From Hyphococcus aureus (GTDB lineage: Bacteria; Pseudomonadota; Alphaproteobacteria; Caulobacterales; Parvularculaceae), in contig NZ_JBHRSH010000002.1 of NCBI RefSeq assembly GCF_042643165.1, forward strand, positions 1,116,001-1,180,000: DNA of 64,000 bases, given 5' to 3'. Both the position numbers and the translations under genes were made by a program. The notes below the pieces were generated by a model that was not told where the DNA came from, did no database searches, and was given only the letters and a program-made list of their open reading frames with translations. Below are positions 26,128 through 36,096 of the stretch, one piece after another; within the stretch, counting starts at the first letter, position 1, and each line of letters begins with the position of its first letter.

Positions 26128-28614
26128 ATGAGAAGCATTTCCAAAACCACAGCGTTATGGCTTACGGCGTCGGCCGCCGCGCTTGGCTCAACCGCCGCGA
26201 ACGCACAGCAAGGCGCCTCAGGTCGCGATGAAATTATCGTTACGGCGCAAGGCCGCGAGCAAAGCCTTCAAGACGTGCCGGTCTCGGTCAGCGTTGTCTC
26301 CGGCGAACAGCTGGAAGATTTCAACATCACCAATCTCACCGATCTCGCGGCGCGATTGCCGAACGTCAATATCGCTGAAGCGCCCTCCTCGGCCCTCAAC
26401 ATTCGCGGCGTCGGGTCAGGCACCGGCAATTGGGGATTCCAGCAATCCGTGGGCACATTTGTTGACGGCATTTATCGCAGCCGCGCCCATTCAATCCGCG
26501 CAGCGCTTTTCGATGTCGATCGCATCGAGGTTCTCAAAGGACCGCAAACGACTTTCTTCGGCGCCAATTCAATCGCAGGCGCACTCAACATCACCACACG
26601 CGGCCCCAGTGATGAGCTCGAAGCCAATGGCAGCGCCCTCTATGGCTCCCATGGCGAATATAATACGGAGCTCGGCGTATCGGCACCGCTCACCGACACG
26701 CTTTCTTTCCGCCTCGCCGGACAAATCAGCGGTATGGATGGATATATCGAAACGCCAACCGGAGACGCGCCAAACCGTGACTCATGGCAAGTTCGGGGCT
26801 CCCTCCGCTTTGAACCAACTGACAGGCTGACCTCTCAACTGCGGGTCGATCATGGCTCATCAGACGCTATCGGCAATCTGGCGTTTCAGGTTGTGGGATG
26901 TCCGCCTCCGGCGCCCGCGGATATTGTCGGCGACGGCTGTGCTGACTTCCTCGCACAAAATGGCGGCGTCATTGATGACGAACTCGATTATCATTCCGAT
27001 ACGCCGCTCGATTACGCCTATTTCGATTTCACCGAAATCGCCTGGACCAACACGTTGGAAGTCTTCGACGGTCACCAGTTGATCCTGAGAACCGGTTATT
27101 ACGATCACGACTCTCAACAACAATTCACCGGCATCCCCTACCCGATCACATCCGGACCTGCAGGCACCACAGACGGCCTGCCAGTCCGCACGCAAGAACT
27201 TTACGATCAATTCAGTCAGGAGATCCGGTTCCAGTCAGATGAAGGCGGCTTCATCGACTATATGGTCGGCGGCTACTACGCCAAGGACGAAATGAATTTC
27301 ACAAACAATGTGGGCTTCTTCTTCGCTGATTTCGGTCTTTTGACCCAACTTGTCTCCTTTGGCGTCATTCCGACGTCGCCCTTGCCCGTCCCGGTGCTGA
27401 CCAACCAGGCCCTTCCCGGCGACCATGTGTCTGCGGAACTGTCTAATGACGCAGAAAATGAAACCATCTCCGCCTTCGGCGCCGTCACGATACGCCCGAT
27501 TGACCGTGTCCGGATTAACCTTGGGGCGCGCTGGAGCCGGATTGAGAAATTCGCGACGCGCGCGAGCACACGCGGCGTATCGGACAATCTGCGGCCGGGC
27601 ACATATGTCGAGTATAATGAAGACACGCAGCTTCTTCTGAACTCGCTTCTTTTAGGTTCGGCCGAGGACTTTGGCGGCGGCTCCATGCCCGGGCGGCGCA
27701 CGGACAAGGACTTCATGCCATCCGCCAGCATTCAGGTCGACGCGACCGACAATGTCATGGTGTATGCGAGTTACGCGCAAGGCTTCAAAGCTGGCGGCTA
27801 CAGCACGGCGAACTTCCCCGTGACATTTGAGCCGGAATATGTGGACGCCTATGAAGCAGGCATTAAGGGATCATTCTTCAATGGCGATCTCGACGCCAAT
27901 CTGGCCGTGTTCCTGAATGACTACCAGAATCTCCAGGAAAGCGTTGTTCAGACACTGCTCGTTGACATTGGCGGCGGCAACTTTGTCGGCACGACGAATT
28001 CGATCATCGACAACGTCGCATCATCGGAAGCAAAGGGCGTTGAATTCGATTTCGGCCTTCGCATCAATGATTACATCACCTTGAACGGCGCGGTCGCCTA
28101 TCTCAAATCCGAATATGATGAGTATGTCGGCGCGCCCTGTAACGAGGTGCAACTCGCCACCCAGGCCGTTGACGCCATGGGAACGCCTCTTTTCACCGGC
28201 GGACCAATGCCGTCTCCGGTCACCGTCTGTGATCAGATGGGCGGCACGCAAGATCTTAGCGGCCAGCAGCGCGCTTTCGCACCCGAGTGGTCAGGCAATC
28301 TTTCCGCCCATGTGGAAATCCCGCTCGATAACGGGCTGAACTTCACGCTCGATCCGGTCGTCTATTTCAAGGATGATCATTTCCTTTCCGCCACCGCTGA
28401 TCCAACAGCATCTCAGGACGCCTACGCCAAGGTCGACCTGCGTGTCGGTATTGCGGCGGCGGAAGGACGCTGGTCGCTGGCGCTGATCGGGCGCAACCTG
28501 ACAAACGAAGTTACAGCCAGCTATGCGGCGCCAGTTACGGGCGCAACGGGCAGCCAGCGTTACATGGTGGAGCGCCCGCGCTCCTTCGCGGCTCAGCTCT
28601 CATTCAACTATTGA
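26128..28614 (+). CDS. TonB-dependent outer-membrane receptor
   Basis: About 828 residues from ATG 26128, preceded by AGGGAGGGAC. N-terminal signal peptide ending near ANA-QQ, TonB box-like DEIIVTAQ, plug domain (LQDVPVSVSVVSGEQL, IRGVGSG, VDGIYRSR), then a 22-strand barrel ending in an aromatic residue (AAQLSFNY). This type is common in Sphingomonadales and related alphaproteobacteria for uptake of large or poorly soluble aromatics. Substrate cannot be read directly; shared operator with the dioxygenase genes suggests the same compound. A terminator follows. Confidence 0.92.
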   Translation: MRSISKTTALWLTASAAALGSTAANAQQGASGRDEIIVTAQGREQSLQDVPVSVSVVSGEQLEDFNITNLTDLAARLPNVNIAEAPSSALNIRGVGSGTGNWGFQQSVGTFVDGIYRSRAHSIRAALFDVDRIEVLKGPQTTFFGANSIAGALNITTRGPSDELEANGSALYGSHGEYNTELGVSAPLTDTLSFRLAGQISGMDGYIETPTGDAPNRDSWQVRGSLRFEPTDRLTSQLRVDHGSSDAIGNLAFQVVGCPPPAPADIVGDGCADFLAQNGGVIDDELDYHSDTPLDYAYFDFTEIAWTNTLEVFDGHQLILRTGYYDHDSQQQFTGIPYPITSGPAGTTDGLPVRTQELYDQFSQEIRFQSDEGGFIDYMVGGYYAKDEMNFTNNVGFFFADFGLLTQLVSFGVIPTSPLPVPVLTNQALPGDHVSAELSNDAENETISAFGAVTIRPIDRVRINLGARWSRIEKFATRASTRGVSDNLRPGTYVEYNEDTQLLLNSLLLGSAEDFGGGSMPGRRTDKDFMPSASIQVDATDNVMVYASYAQGFKAGGYSTANFPVTFEPEYVDAYEAGIKGSFFNGDLDANLAVFLNDYQNLQESVVQTLLVDIGGGNFVGTTNSIIDNVASSEAKGVEFDFGLRINDYITLNGAVAYLKSEYDEYVGAPCNEVQLATQAVDAMGTPLFTGGPMPSPVTVCDQMGGTQDLSGQQRAFAPEWSGNLSAHVEIPLDNGLNFTLDPVVYFKDDHFLSATADPTASQDAYAKVDLRVGIAAAEGRWSLALIGRNLTNEVTASYAAPVTGATGSQRYMVERPRSFAAQLSFNY

Positions 28615-28635
28615 GCCTTTTGCAAAGTGAAGACT

Positions 28636-28665
28636 AAAAGCGGCGCCCTGTGCGCCGCTTTTTTT
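28636..28665 (+). terminator. Rho-independent terminator after the TonB receptor gene
   Basis: AGCGGCGC stem, CCCTGT-type loop, GCGCCGCT stem and a run of seven T residues, 22 bases after the stop codon. It marks the right end of the catabolic region. Confidence 0.88.
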
Positions 28666-28810
28666 ACACATGCAGCCCGCCAACTTGCTCTCGACTGGAT
28701 AGCGCGGCGATAGTCCTCATGGCGGGAATAAAAACTGACCAGAAGTGAGCGGTCTCAAGAGAACGCTTCCTGATCATCGCGATACCCGCATTGAATATAT
28801 TTGAAGAAAA

Positions 28811-28887
<77 letters not shown>

Positions 28888-29169
28888 AAAGACTGGCCTC
28901 AAAGCCGGTCTGAGCGCGCGGTTTAAGATAGGGGACGGCGGGCGTCAAGCCGGAATCTGGCAAGAATCCAAAGGGAATACACGCCACCCCCGAAACGGGG
29001 CCAAAAAGGCTCAATCGTTAACGCAAGCTCCTCAAAAATTTGCACAATTTCCCGGAATCCGGTGAGATCGAAACTGTCCGCCTTGCCTTGCATAATGGCG
29101 GGGGTTTTCCCCAAGGACATTCTCACCTCCTCCGCCCACGGGGACAGATCGAAAAGGACCAAGACTTCC

Positions 29170-29919
29170 ATGACCGGCGTTAAGGAATTTCTGGACGGGC
29201 CCCATGGCCGCCTCGCCTATCGCCAGCGCGCCGGGGAAGACGCCGGCCGGCCCGGCATCGTCTGGCTCGGCGGCTACCGCTCTGACATGCTGGGAACGAA
29301 GGCTGAGCATCTCGACCAGTGGGCCCAGGCGAATCGCCGCTCCTATCTGCGTTTCGATTATTCCGGTCACGGAGAATCCGAAGGCCGTTTCGAAGACGGT
29401 TCCATTGGCGACTGGGCGGCAGATGCGCTCGCCATAATCGATGCAAAAACGCAAGGATCGCAAATACTCATCGGCTCCTCTATGGGGGGATGGATCGCCG
29501 CGCTGACAGCGTTGAAACTCCCTGATAAGGCCGCCGCTATTATATTTATCGCCCCGGCGCCGGATTTCACGGAGAAGCTGATGTGGCCGTCTTTCACGGC
29601 CGCACAACAAGAAACCTTGATGCAGGACGGCAAGCTGGAATTGCCGTCAGACTATTCGGACGAGCCGGACCTTTACACCCGCAAGCTGATCGAAGACGGA
29701 CGCAATCATCTGATCATGGACGGGCCTGTTGCGATCCGCTGCCCTGTGCGGATCCTTCAGGGCATGAAGGACGACGCCGTGCCTTACATACATGCGCTCC
29801 ATTTCGCCGCCCTGCTTGAAAGCGACGATGTGGAGATCCTCCTGACCCCGGGAGGCGATCACCGCCTTTCGACCCCTCCCGATCTCGAGCGTCTCACCCG
29901 GACCCTCGATCGCCTGTAG
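29170..29919 (+). CDS. Alpha/beta hydrolase (ABHD10/thioesterase-like)
   Basis: 249 residues from ATG 29170 with AAAGGACC upstream. The nucleophile elbow GSSMGG carries Ser104; acid Asp near 201 (KDDAVPY) and His231 (GGDHRL) complete the triad. The sequence RFDYSGHGES after the second strand is typical of the cytosolic esterase/thioesterase group related to mammalian ABHD10. It stands alone between the tRNA and the BlaI gene. Substrate unknown. Confidence 0.87.
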   Translation: MTGVKEFLDGPHGRLAYRQRAGEDAGRPGIVWLGGYRSDMLGTKAEHLDQWAQANRRSYLRFDYSGHGESEGRFEDGSIGDWAADALAIIDAKTQGSQILIGSSMGGWIAALTALKLPDKAAAIIFIAPAPDFTEKLMWPSFTAAQQETLMQDGKLELPSDYSDEPDLYTRKLIEDGRNHLIMDGPVAIRCPVRILQGMKDDAVPYIHALHFAALLESDDVEILLTPGGDHRLSTPPDLERLTRTLDRL

Positions 29920-29993
29920 CCTGAAGCCGTCTCCGCTTCGCCGCAAAATCGGCTCAACTCACCGCAGAATCCGCCGGAAACCCGCATGATTGC

Positions 29994-30034
29994 TTGCGAC
30001 AACTGTCGCAAAGCGCTAGGCTGGCCACATATGT
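29994..30034. promoter_or_regulatory. Two BlaI/CopY-type operator sites
   Basis: TTGCGACA-AC-TGTCGCAA (29994-30011, perfect 8-bp arms) and ACATATGT (30027-30034). Both contain the ACA-N2-TGT core recognised by BlaI/MecI/CopY repressors and lie directly upstream of the BlaI-family gene, pointing to autoregulation. Confidence 0.65.
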
Positions 30035-30036
30035 CG

Positions 30037-30059
30037 CAGGGGGCTGTTGCGGCCCCCTG
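30037..30059 (+). other. 8-bp GC-rich hairpin in the BlaI leader
   Basis: CAGGGGGC, 7-base loop, GCCCCCTG, ending 29 bases before the BlaI start codon. There is no T run after it, so it is probably a leader hairpin rather than a terminator. Confidence 0.4.
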
Positions 30060-30087
30060 ACTTCGCAATGAATCAGGGCTGCCGCCA

Positions 30088-30471
30088 ATGACCGATGTTA
30101 AGGGGACCGACCCCACCAAACCTGAACTCGCCATTTTGAAACTGCTGTGGCGATCGAAGGAAATGAACGCCCGCGAGATCCATCGAGAGATCGAAAGCGA
30201 TTTCGGCTGGTCCTACTCCACCGTGCGTACCGTGCTCGAGCGTATGGCGGACAAAAAGCTGATTTCCAAAACACCGGTCGACGGCGTCAACATTTATGAG
30301 CCGCAAGTGGGTAAGGTCGCCATGCTCTCGCGCATGATCGCGGACTTTTCAAAACGGGTTCTCGAACTCGACACGACGCCGGCAACCGCTTTCTTCGCAG
30401 ATTCAAAACTTCTCAGCGACGATGAACTCGCCGAACTCGAAGACGTTCTAAAAAAGACGGAGGCTGAATGA
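30088..30471 (+). CDS. BlaI/MecI/CopY-family repressor
   Basis: 127 residues. Winged HTH with the family pattern PTKPELAILKLLW near the start and the WSYSTVRTVLERMADKKLI recognition segment, followed by a dimerisation helix. It overlaps by 4 bases the gene for an M56-type membrane metallopeptidase, the sensor that inactivates BlaI-type repressors. Two ACA-N2-TGT palindromes lie upstream. The pair is likely to respond to cell-wall stress. Confidence 0.9.
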   Translation: MTDVKGTDPTKPELAILKLLWRSKEMNAREIHREIESDFGWSYSTVRTVLERMADKKLISKTPVDGVNIYEPQVGKVAMLSRMIADFSKRVLELDTTPATAFFADSKLLSDDELAELEDVLKKTEAE

Positions 30472-32765
30472 TGGCCGCGTTAATTGAACCGTTTTTCTAT
30501 TGCCTGCTTGCGTCGCTCATTTGGGCGCCGGCGGTCTTAATCATCGCATCAAGCCTGACTGGCAGTGAGAAGAACCCGCTGCATACAAACGCCCTCTCCA
30601 GAACAATATGGCCTGCGGCGCTGATTATCGCCGCATTGCCTGTGCTCCTGGCGCCCGTTGCTGCAGCCCTCGGCCTTTCCTTGCGGGCCCCCGCGCCTCT
30701 TCCGCCCATGATGGAAGCGGCAGGACCAGTCATGATCGCGACGGAACAACCCGTCATCGCCGCTTATGAAGCGCCGAGCAGTGTTTCTCTTGCTGATATC
30801 TTGCGGATGACGGCGGTGCTTTATTTCTACGGCTTCATCATGCTGTTTGCACTGGCCGCGGTGCGTCATATCTGGTTCTCCTATCGCCTCAACTATGCAT
30901 ACAAGCTGGATGAACCGCGCCTGGAAGCTGAGCTTGAGGCCTGGCGGACGCGAATTGGTGTCAAGCAGCGCCCGCGTTATGTCTTCTCGCATATCGTCTC
31001 CAGCGTTTGCGTCTACGGATTCTTCCGTCCCGTTATTGTTATGCCCATGAACCTTCTCGACCGGATTTCCATCGAGGATGCAGCGTTGATGGGCGCCCAT
31101 GAAATGGCGCATATCAAACGCGGTGACGTAGCCCTGTTTGCGCTTTGCTCGGTTGCGAAAGCTGTGTTCTGGTTCAACCCGTTCATGCATCAAATATGCG
31201 CGCGTGCAAATCTGACCGCTGAACAGGGCGCTGATGCGCTGGTGTTGGCGCGCGGCGTCAACCGTCGGCAATATGCTCACTGTTTTGTGCAAGGATTGCG
31301 GCTTGCCGCCGATGCGCGTCACGGTTTTGCAGGCGAGCTCATTCCCTCTTTCACGCCCTTCGACAAACGCTCCCGGCGCCAGCGGCTCGATGCGATCCTG
31401 TCCGGCGCGCCTGAAGGCGGCGCCATGTCGCTGACCACCAAAATCGGTCTTGGCGCCAGCGCGGTTATGGCGGCCTGTCTGGCCGGCGCGCAAGCCGCCT
31501 TCGCTGTCGCTCCGCCTGCTATCGAAGAAGCTCTCCCGGTTCGCCCTGTTAAAGGCGATGTGACTCTGGGCTATGGTGAAAAGAGCAAGTTCTTGAGCGG
31601 GAACCGCCCAACCCATGAAGGCATCGACCTTAGGGCAGCGCGCGGCGAGCCTGTCTATGCTTCCGGCGCTGGCAAAGTGATCGCCGCCACGGACAATTAT
31701 CAGGGGCATAAATCCTGGGGCAATGTTGTGGTGGTCGATCATGGTCACGGCCTTGTCACGCGTTACGCCCACCTCGATAGCTACGCCGTCGAAAGAGGCG
31801 ATCGCGTGAAGGCCGGAGATGTCATCGGCGCGGTCGGGTCGACAGGCGTCGCCACTGGTCCTCATCTGCATTTCGAAGTGATCTCGGAAGGCGAGACCGT
31901 CGACCCGGCGCCGATCGCAGCGCCTGTTCCTGCGCCGTCGCAAAAAGCGCGCGCCACCATGACCCGCAAGGTGAAAATCGCTCCGTCCCCGACAGGGTTA
32001 GCCCCGATTGAACCGGCGGCGCCCGTCGCCAATGCATCCGCGTCTGCATCAGCTTCGTCTTCCTCATCAGCCGCCTCATCGAGAGACAGCAATAGTGAGG
32101 TCAATGAACACAAGCTGGAAAAGAAACTACAAAAACTCGAAGCAAAATTACGCCGGCAGTTCGATAGTTTCGAAGCATTTGACGGCCTCAAGGATATGAC
32201 ATTCGAGTTCGGGGATCTTGAGCTTGAAGGGTTCGACGGCGCGCAAGACTGGGCTGAGCTTTTTGAAAACAGCCGTGTAGAACTCGAAGGGCTTGCGAAA
32301 TTTGCGATGGCGACGCCAGGCATGAAAGAACTCGCCGGCGAAGAGTACTTTACCGAGGAAGAGATCGAAGCGTTTCGCGAGGCTCAGGCCGACGCCATGG
32401 AAGCCGCCGCAGATGCGATGGAAAATGTGCAGGACCGCCTCAGAGAACAGCGCCAGGCGCGCAATGAGGCCTTGCGGGAAATGCGCGAAGCCGCCCGCGA
32501 ACGGGCGCGTGAACAAAAAGAACATGAACGCGAGATGAAGCGAGAACGCAAACGCCATGAAGCTGAAATGGAGAGAATGCGTCGTGAAGCCGAACGTGAC
32601 ATCGCCGAAGCTGAAGATGAATGGGCCTCGGAATTCAGCGGCGTCATAAGCGAACGTGAACTGCTTGAGCAACGTGAACAGGCTTTGCGCAACGCAAAAC
32701 AGAACCTTGAACTTGAGCTCGCGGAAATCGAACGCCGCCGTAAAGAGTTAAACAAGTCTGAATAA
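30468..32765 (+). CDS. M56 (BlaR1-type) membrane metalloprotease fused to an M23 peptidase domain and charged coiled coil
   Basis: 765 residues. Membrane part with several helices and an M56 active site HEMAH (His211, Glu212, His215; Glu252 as likely third ligand). A further helix at about 325-347 is followed by an M23 (LytM) peptidoglycan endopeptidase domain, residues 365-480, with its zinc ligands intact: His383 and Asp387 (THEGID), His435 and the HLH at 466-468. After a Pro/Ser-rich linker, residues 550-765 are an extended, highly charged helix rich in Glu and Arg. BlaR1 normally ends in a penicillin-binding domain; here the extracytoplasmic part is an M23 hydrolase, so the ligand could be peptidoglycan itself. 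Confidence 0.88.
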   Translation: MMAALIEPFFYCLLASLIWAPAVLIIASSLTGSEKNPLHTNALSRTIWPAALIIAALPVLLAPVAAALGLSLRAPAPLPPMMEAAGPVMIATEQPVIAAYEAPSSVSLADILRMTAVLYFYGFIMLFALAAVRHIWFSYRLNYAYKLDEPRLEAELEAWRTRIGVKQRPRYVFSHIVSSVCVYGFFRPVIVMPMNLLDRISIEDAALMGAHEMAHIKRGDVALFALCSVAKAVFWFNPFMHQICARANLTAEQGADALVLARGVNRRQYAHCFVQGLRLAADARHGFAGELIPSFTPFDKRSRRQRLDAILSGAPEGGAMSLTTKIGLGASAVMAACLAGAQAAFAVAPPAIEEALPVRPVKGDVTLGYGEKSKFLSGNRPTHEGIDLRAARGEPVYASGAGKVIAATDNYQGHKSWGNVVVVDHGHGLVTRYAHLDSYAVERGDRVKAGDVIGAVGSTGVATGPHLHFEVISEGETVDPAPIAAPVPAPSQKARATMTRKVKIAPSPTGLAPIEPAAPVANASASASASSSSSAASSRDSNSEVNEHKLEKKLQKLEAKLRRQFDSFEAFDGLKDMTFEFGDLELEGFDGAQDWAELFENSRVELEGLAKFAMATPGMKELAGEEYFTEEEIEAFREAQADAMEAAADAMENVQDRLREQRQARNEALREMREAARERAREQKEHEREMKRERKRHEAEMERMRREAERDIAEAEDEWASEFSGVISERELLEQREQALRNAKQNLELELAEIERRRKELNKSE

Positions 32766-32984
32766 GATGAAAGAAATGACGCCTATCAGTTCTTGAGGCG
32801 TTGCAACACTCATCAGTTCGCCGCAACAGACAAGCGCCTTATCGAATAGCTAGTGCGCGGCGGTTTGAAAAAAGCGACACTCTAAATACACACGCGATTG
32901 CAGCCCAAGCTGACAAAGCGCTGCGGGAAGCGTGCGGATGACGTCCGCCGTCGATATGGAACGACTTTTTCAGGAGCGACCAAA

Positions 32985-35900
32985 ATGGGGCTAACCCGGC
33001 TTTGCCTTAAGAACCCGGCGGCGGCGGCGGTCGTGCTGGCGCTGATCACCCTGTTGGGCGCTCTATCAATTTCCCAACTTCCCGTGCAGCTTTTTCCCGC
33101 TATCGAGCGCCCGCAGATAGGCATCTGGACCGGCTGGCGCGCCGCCTCCCCGCGCGAAGTGGAAAGCGAAATCACCGAACCCATCGAACGCGAGCTTCGG
33201 GGCATGCCAGGCGTCACCGTAATGCAATCCTGGTCCAACCAGGGCGGCGCGTGGATTTCACTGGAATTCTCGCTCGGCACGGACATGGACACAGCGTTCT
33301 CAGAAGTGAATGCGCGTCTGCAACAGGTGCGCGGACTGCCCGCTGACGCTGACCGCCCGCGTATTAATCTAGGCGGTGGCGGCGGCGATAGCGGTGAAAC
33401 GCTGATTTTTCTGTTCCTTCAACGTCTGCCGAATAATCTGAATCAGACCTTGAAGCTCAGCGAGTTTGCAAAACAGCGCATCCAGCCAGAGCTCGAAGCC
33501 ATTCCCGGCGTCGCCAGCGTCGATGTCAACTCCGATGACGGCGAGAAAATTCTCAATATCGAGTTCGATCCGTTTCTTGCCGCGCAACTTGGCATAACGC
33601 TCGATGATATCGCCCAGAACGTGAACCGGTCATCGGACGTCACCGGCGGCTCCGTAGAAGTCGGTCGGCGCAATTACACGATGCGGTTTGAGGGCCGGTT
33701 CACCGCCAGCCAGTTGAACGAAACCATTCTCGCCTGGCGTGACGGCGCTCCGGTCCGGCTTGGCGATATCGCCAGCGTACGGGTTGGCCCTGATCGCCGC
33801 AGCGTCGGTGTTGTCTATCAAAACGGCAATCCGGCGATCGGCATGCGCGTCTTGCGCGAGCCCGGCGCCAACACGCTTGAAGCTATTGATGCGCTCACAG
33901 AAGTGATCGACGAATTGAACGAAGGCCCCCTCGCCGAGATGGGCTACGCCATCCACAAAAGCTTTGACCCTTCAGTCTTCATCAAGCGCGCCATCTCGCT
34001 CCTGACCAGCAATCTGCTGATCGGCATTATCCTGGCCGTCGCCGCCCTATGGCTATTCCTGCGCCGTACAATGGCCACTCTCATCATCGCGGCGGCGATT
34101 CCGATCTGCCTCATGGCCACCATCATCATGCTCAATATGTTTGGCCGGTCGATCAACGTCATCTCTCTTGCCGGCCTCGCCTTCGCCACGGGCATGGTGC
34201 TTGACGCTGCGATTGTTGTCCTTGAAAACTTCGTGCGCCTGCGCGAGGAAGGCCGCTCTCCCTTCGAGGCTGCGGAAGCTGCAGTGGGTCAGGTCTTCGG
34301 CGCTTTGTTCGCCTCAACTGTCACCACAGTTGCGATCTTTATACCGATCATGTTTTTTGAAGATGTCGAGGGACAGCTTTTTGCTGACCTTGCGCTCACC
34401 ATCGCGATCGCTGTTTCCTTCAGCCTTGTCGTCGCCATCACATTACTGCCCACTGGCGCGCGCTATTTCATCAAGAAAGACACAAGCGGCAAGCAACATG
34501 GCGAGAAGACAGCCGCCCGCATCGCCGATTTCATCATTGGCCTCACCTCCACCCGAAATCGCCGCCTTGGAATCATTGGCGGATTAACGATCGTTCCCAT
34601 CGCCACCGCCTTTTTGCTCTGGCCTCAGCTCAACTATCTGCCGCCGGTGAAGCGCGACGCCGTTGACGCTTTCGTCAATTTCCCGTCCGGCGCCAGCGCT
34701 GACATGATCAAAAAGGAATGGGCCGAAGTCGTTGTCGACCGGTTGCAGCCATATATGAATGGTGAAAAAGAACCTGCCCTCAAAAACTACTATCTTTATT
34801 CCGGCAATTGGGGCGGCAATATCGGCGTCCGGATTCTCGACCAGTCGCGCATCGAAGAAATGGTCAAGATCGTCAATGAGGAAATCCTCGCCGGTTTCCC
34901 GGATACGCGCACCTTCGCGCGACAGGGCGATCTGTTCGGCAATTTTGGCGGCGGCGGCGCCATCAGCCTTGAATTACAGGCCGCAGATTTTGACGCTCTC
35001 GGCGCGTCAATTCCGGCCGCAACAGAGATCATTCAGGAAGCGCTGCCGGGCGCACAGGTTTGGCCCAATCCGGATCCGCAAATCGTCACCCCTGAATTGC
35101 GCCTTCTTCCTAATGACCGCCGCATCGCCGAAGTCGGCATGACCCGCGACAGCGTCGCCCGCGCCGTGCGCGCGCTCGGCGACGGGCAGTGGCTCGGCGA
35201 ATTCTTCCATGAAGACGGCCGCATCGATGTTATCCTGCAGGCCAAGCAATGGACGGAGCCGGAATATCTTGAAAGCGCGCCCATCGCGACACCGACCGGG
35301 ATCGTTGTTCCGCTGGGAGAGCTCGTCACCATCACACGCAATGTCGGTCCGCAGCAAATCCGCCGTGTCGATGCGCGCCGCACGATTTCTCTCGGCATTA
35401 CGCCGCCGGAAGGGATGGCCCTCGGACCTGCGGTTGACGCCCTGAAGGCAAATGCGCAATCGCGGCTTTATGAGGTTTTGCCGCAAGGCGCCTCTCTCAA
35501 ATGGGGCGGTGACGCAGACGCGCTTGCCCGCGCAGTTTCAAATCTCGGGTCCAACTTTCTGCTCGCCGTCGTCATTCTTTTCCTGATCATGGCGGCGTTG
35601 TTCAAGTCGGTTAAGGATTCAGCCCTTGTGATCGTCACCCTGCCGATGGCGGCCGTTGGCGGCGTTCTCGCCATGCGCCTTCTCGACTTGTTCAAATCGA
35701 CGCCGCTCGACCTGCTCGGCATGATCGGTTTCATCATCCTGCTGGGGCTTGTCGTCAACAACGCGATCCTGCTTGTCGCGCAAACCCGCGCCTCCGAAGC
35801 TGAAGGCAAGTCTCGCTCCGAAGCGGTGCGTGAAGCGCTATCTTTGCGCATTCGTCCGATTTTCATGTCAACTTCGACTTCGCTCATGGGCATGCTGCCG

Positions 35901-36080
35901 CTGGTCCTCGCGCCCGGCGCCGGCAGCCTCATCTATCGCGGCCTCGCCACTGTTATTGTCGGCGGCATGGCTGTGTCGACCTTGTTCACCTTGTTCCTCC
36001 TGCCGGCGCTGCTGCAGCTCGGCGCAGAAAAAGAAAAAACATCGCAGGCCCATGGCTTCGCCATGCAACCCGCGGAATAA
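32985..36080 (+). CDS. RND efflux pump permease (HAE1-type)
   Basis: About 1031 residues from ATG 32985, with AGGAGCG upstream; a reading starting 87 bases earlier is less likely. Two repeated sets of helices and periplasmic domains, the motif GMVLDAAIVVLENFV of TM4 with its proton-relay Asp, and the second-half segment LGLVVNNAILLV. The gene lies 16 bases upstream of its adaptor gene, the opposite of the common adaptor-first order. It exports hydrophobic toxic compounds by proton motive force; substrate not readable. Confidence 0.92.
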   Translation: MGLTRLCLKNPAAAAVVLALITLLGALSISQLPVQLFPAIERPQIGIWTGWRAASPREVESEITEPIERELRGMPGVTVMQSWSNQGGAWISLEFSLGTDMDTAFSEVNARLQQVRGLPADADRPRINLGGGGGDSGETLIFLFLQRLPNNLNQTLKLSEFAKQRIQPELEAIPGVASVDVNSDDGEKILNIEFDPFLAAQLGITLDDIAQNVNRSSDVTGGSVEVGRRNYTMRFEGRFTASQLNETILAWRDGAPVRLGDIASVRVGPDRRSVGVVYQNGNPAIGMRVLREPGANTLEAIDALTEVIDELNEGPLAEMGYAIHKSFDPSVFIKRAISLLTSNLLIGIILAVAALWLFLRRTMATLIIAAAIPICLMATIIMLNMFGRSINVISLAGLAFATGMVLDAAIVVLENFVRLREEGRSPFEAAEAAVGQVFGALFASTVTTVAIFIPIMFFEDVEGQLFADLALTIAIAVSFSLVVAITLLPTGARYFIKKDTSGKQHGEKTAARIADFIIGLTSTRNRRLGIIGGLTIVPIATAFLLWPQLNYLPPVKRDAVDAFVNFPSGASADMIKKEWAEVVVDRLQPYMNGEKEPALKNYYLYSGNWGGNIGVRILDQSRIEEMVKIVNEEILAGFPDTRTFARQGDLFGNFGGGGAISLELQAADFDALGASIPAATEIIQEALPGAQVWPNPDPQIVTPELRLLPNDRRIAEVGMTRDSVARAVRALGDGQWLGEFFHEDGRIDVILQAKQWTEPEYLESAPIATPTGIVVPLGELVTITRNVGPQQIRRVDARRTISLGITPPEGMALGPAVDALKANAQSRLYEVLPQGASLKWGGDADALARAVSNLGSNFLLAVVILFLIMAALFKSVKDSALVIVTLPMAAVGGVLAMRLLDLFKSTPLDLLGMIGFIILLGLVVNNAILLVAQTRASEAEGKSRSEAVREALSLRIRPIFMSTSTSLMGMLPLVLAPGAGSLIYRGLATVIVGGMAVSTLFTLFLLPALLQLGAEKEKTSQAHGFAMQPAE

Positions 36081-36096
36081 AAGGAGCTATCATCTC

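Noticed and set aside
30549..31943. 464-residue open frame on the minus strand inside the M56-M23 gene
   Set aside because: Shadow of a well supported gene with intact active-site motifs; low-complexity basic composition and no recognisable motif.
32766..32800. ACGCCT/AGGCGT stem after the M56-M23 gene as a terminator
   Set aside because: Six base pairs with an eleven-base loop and no T run; too weak to call.
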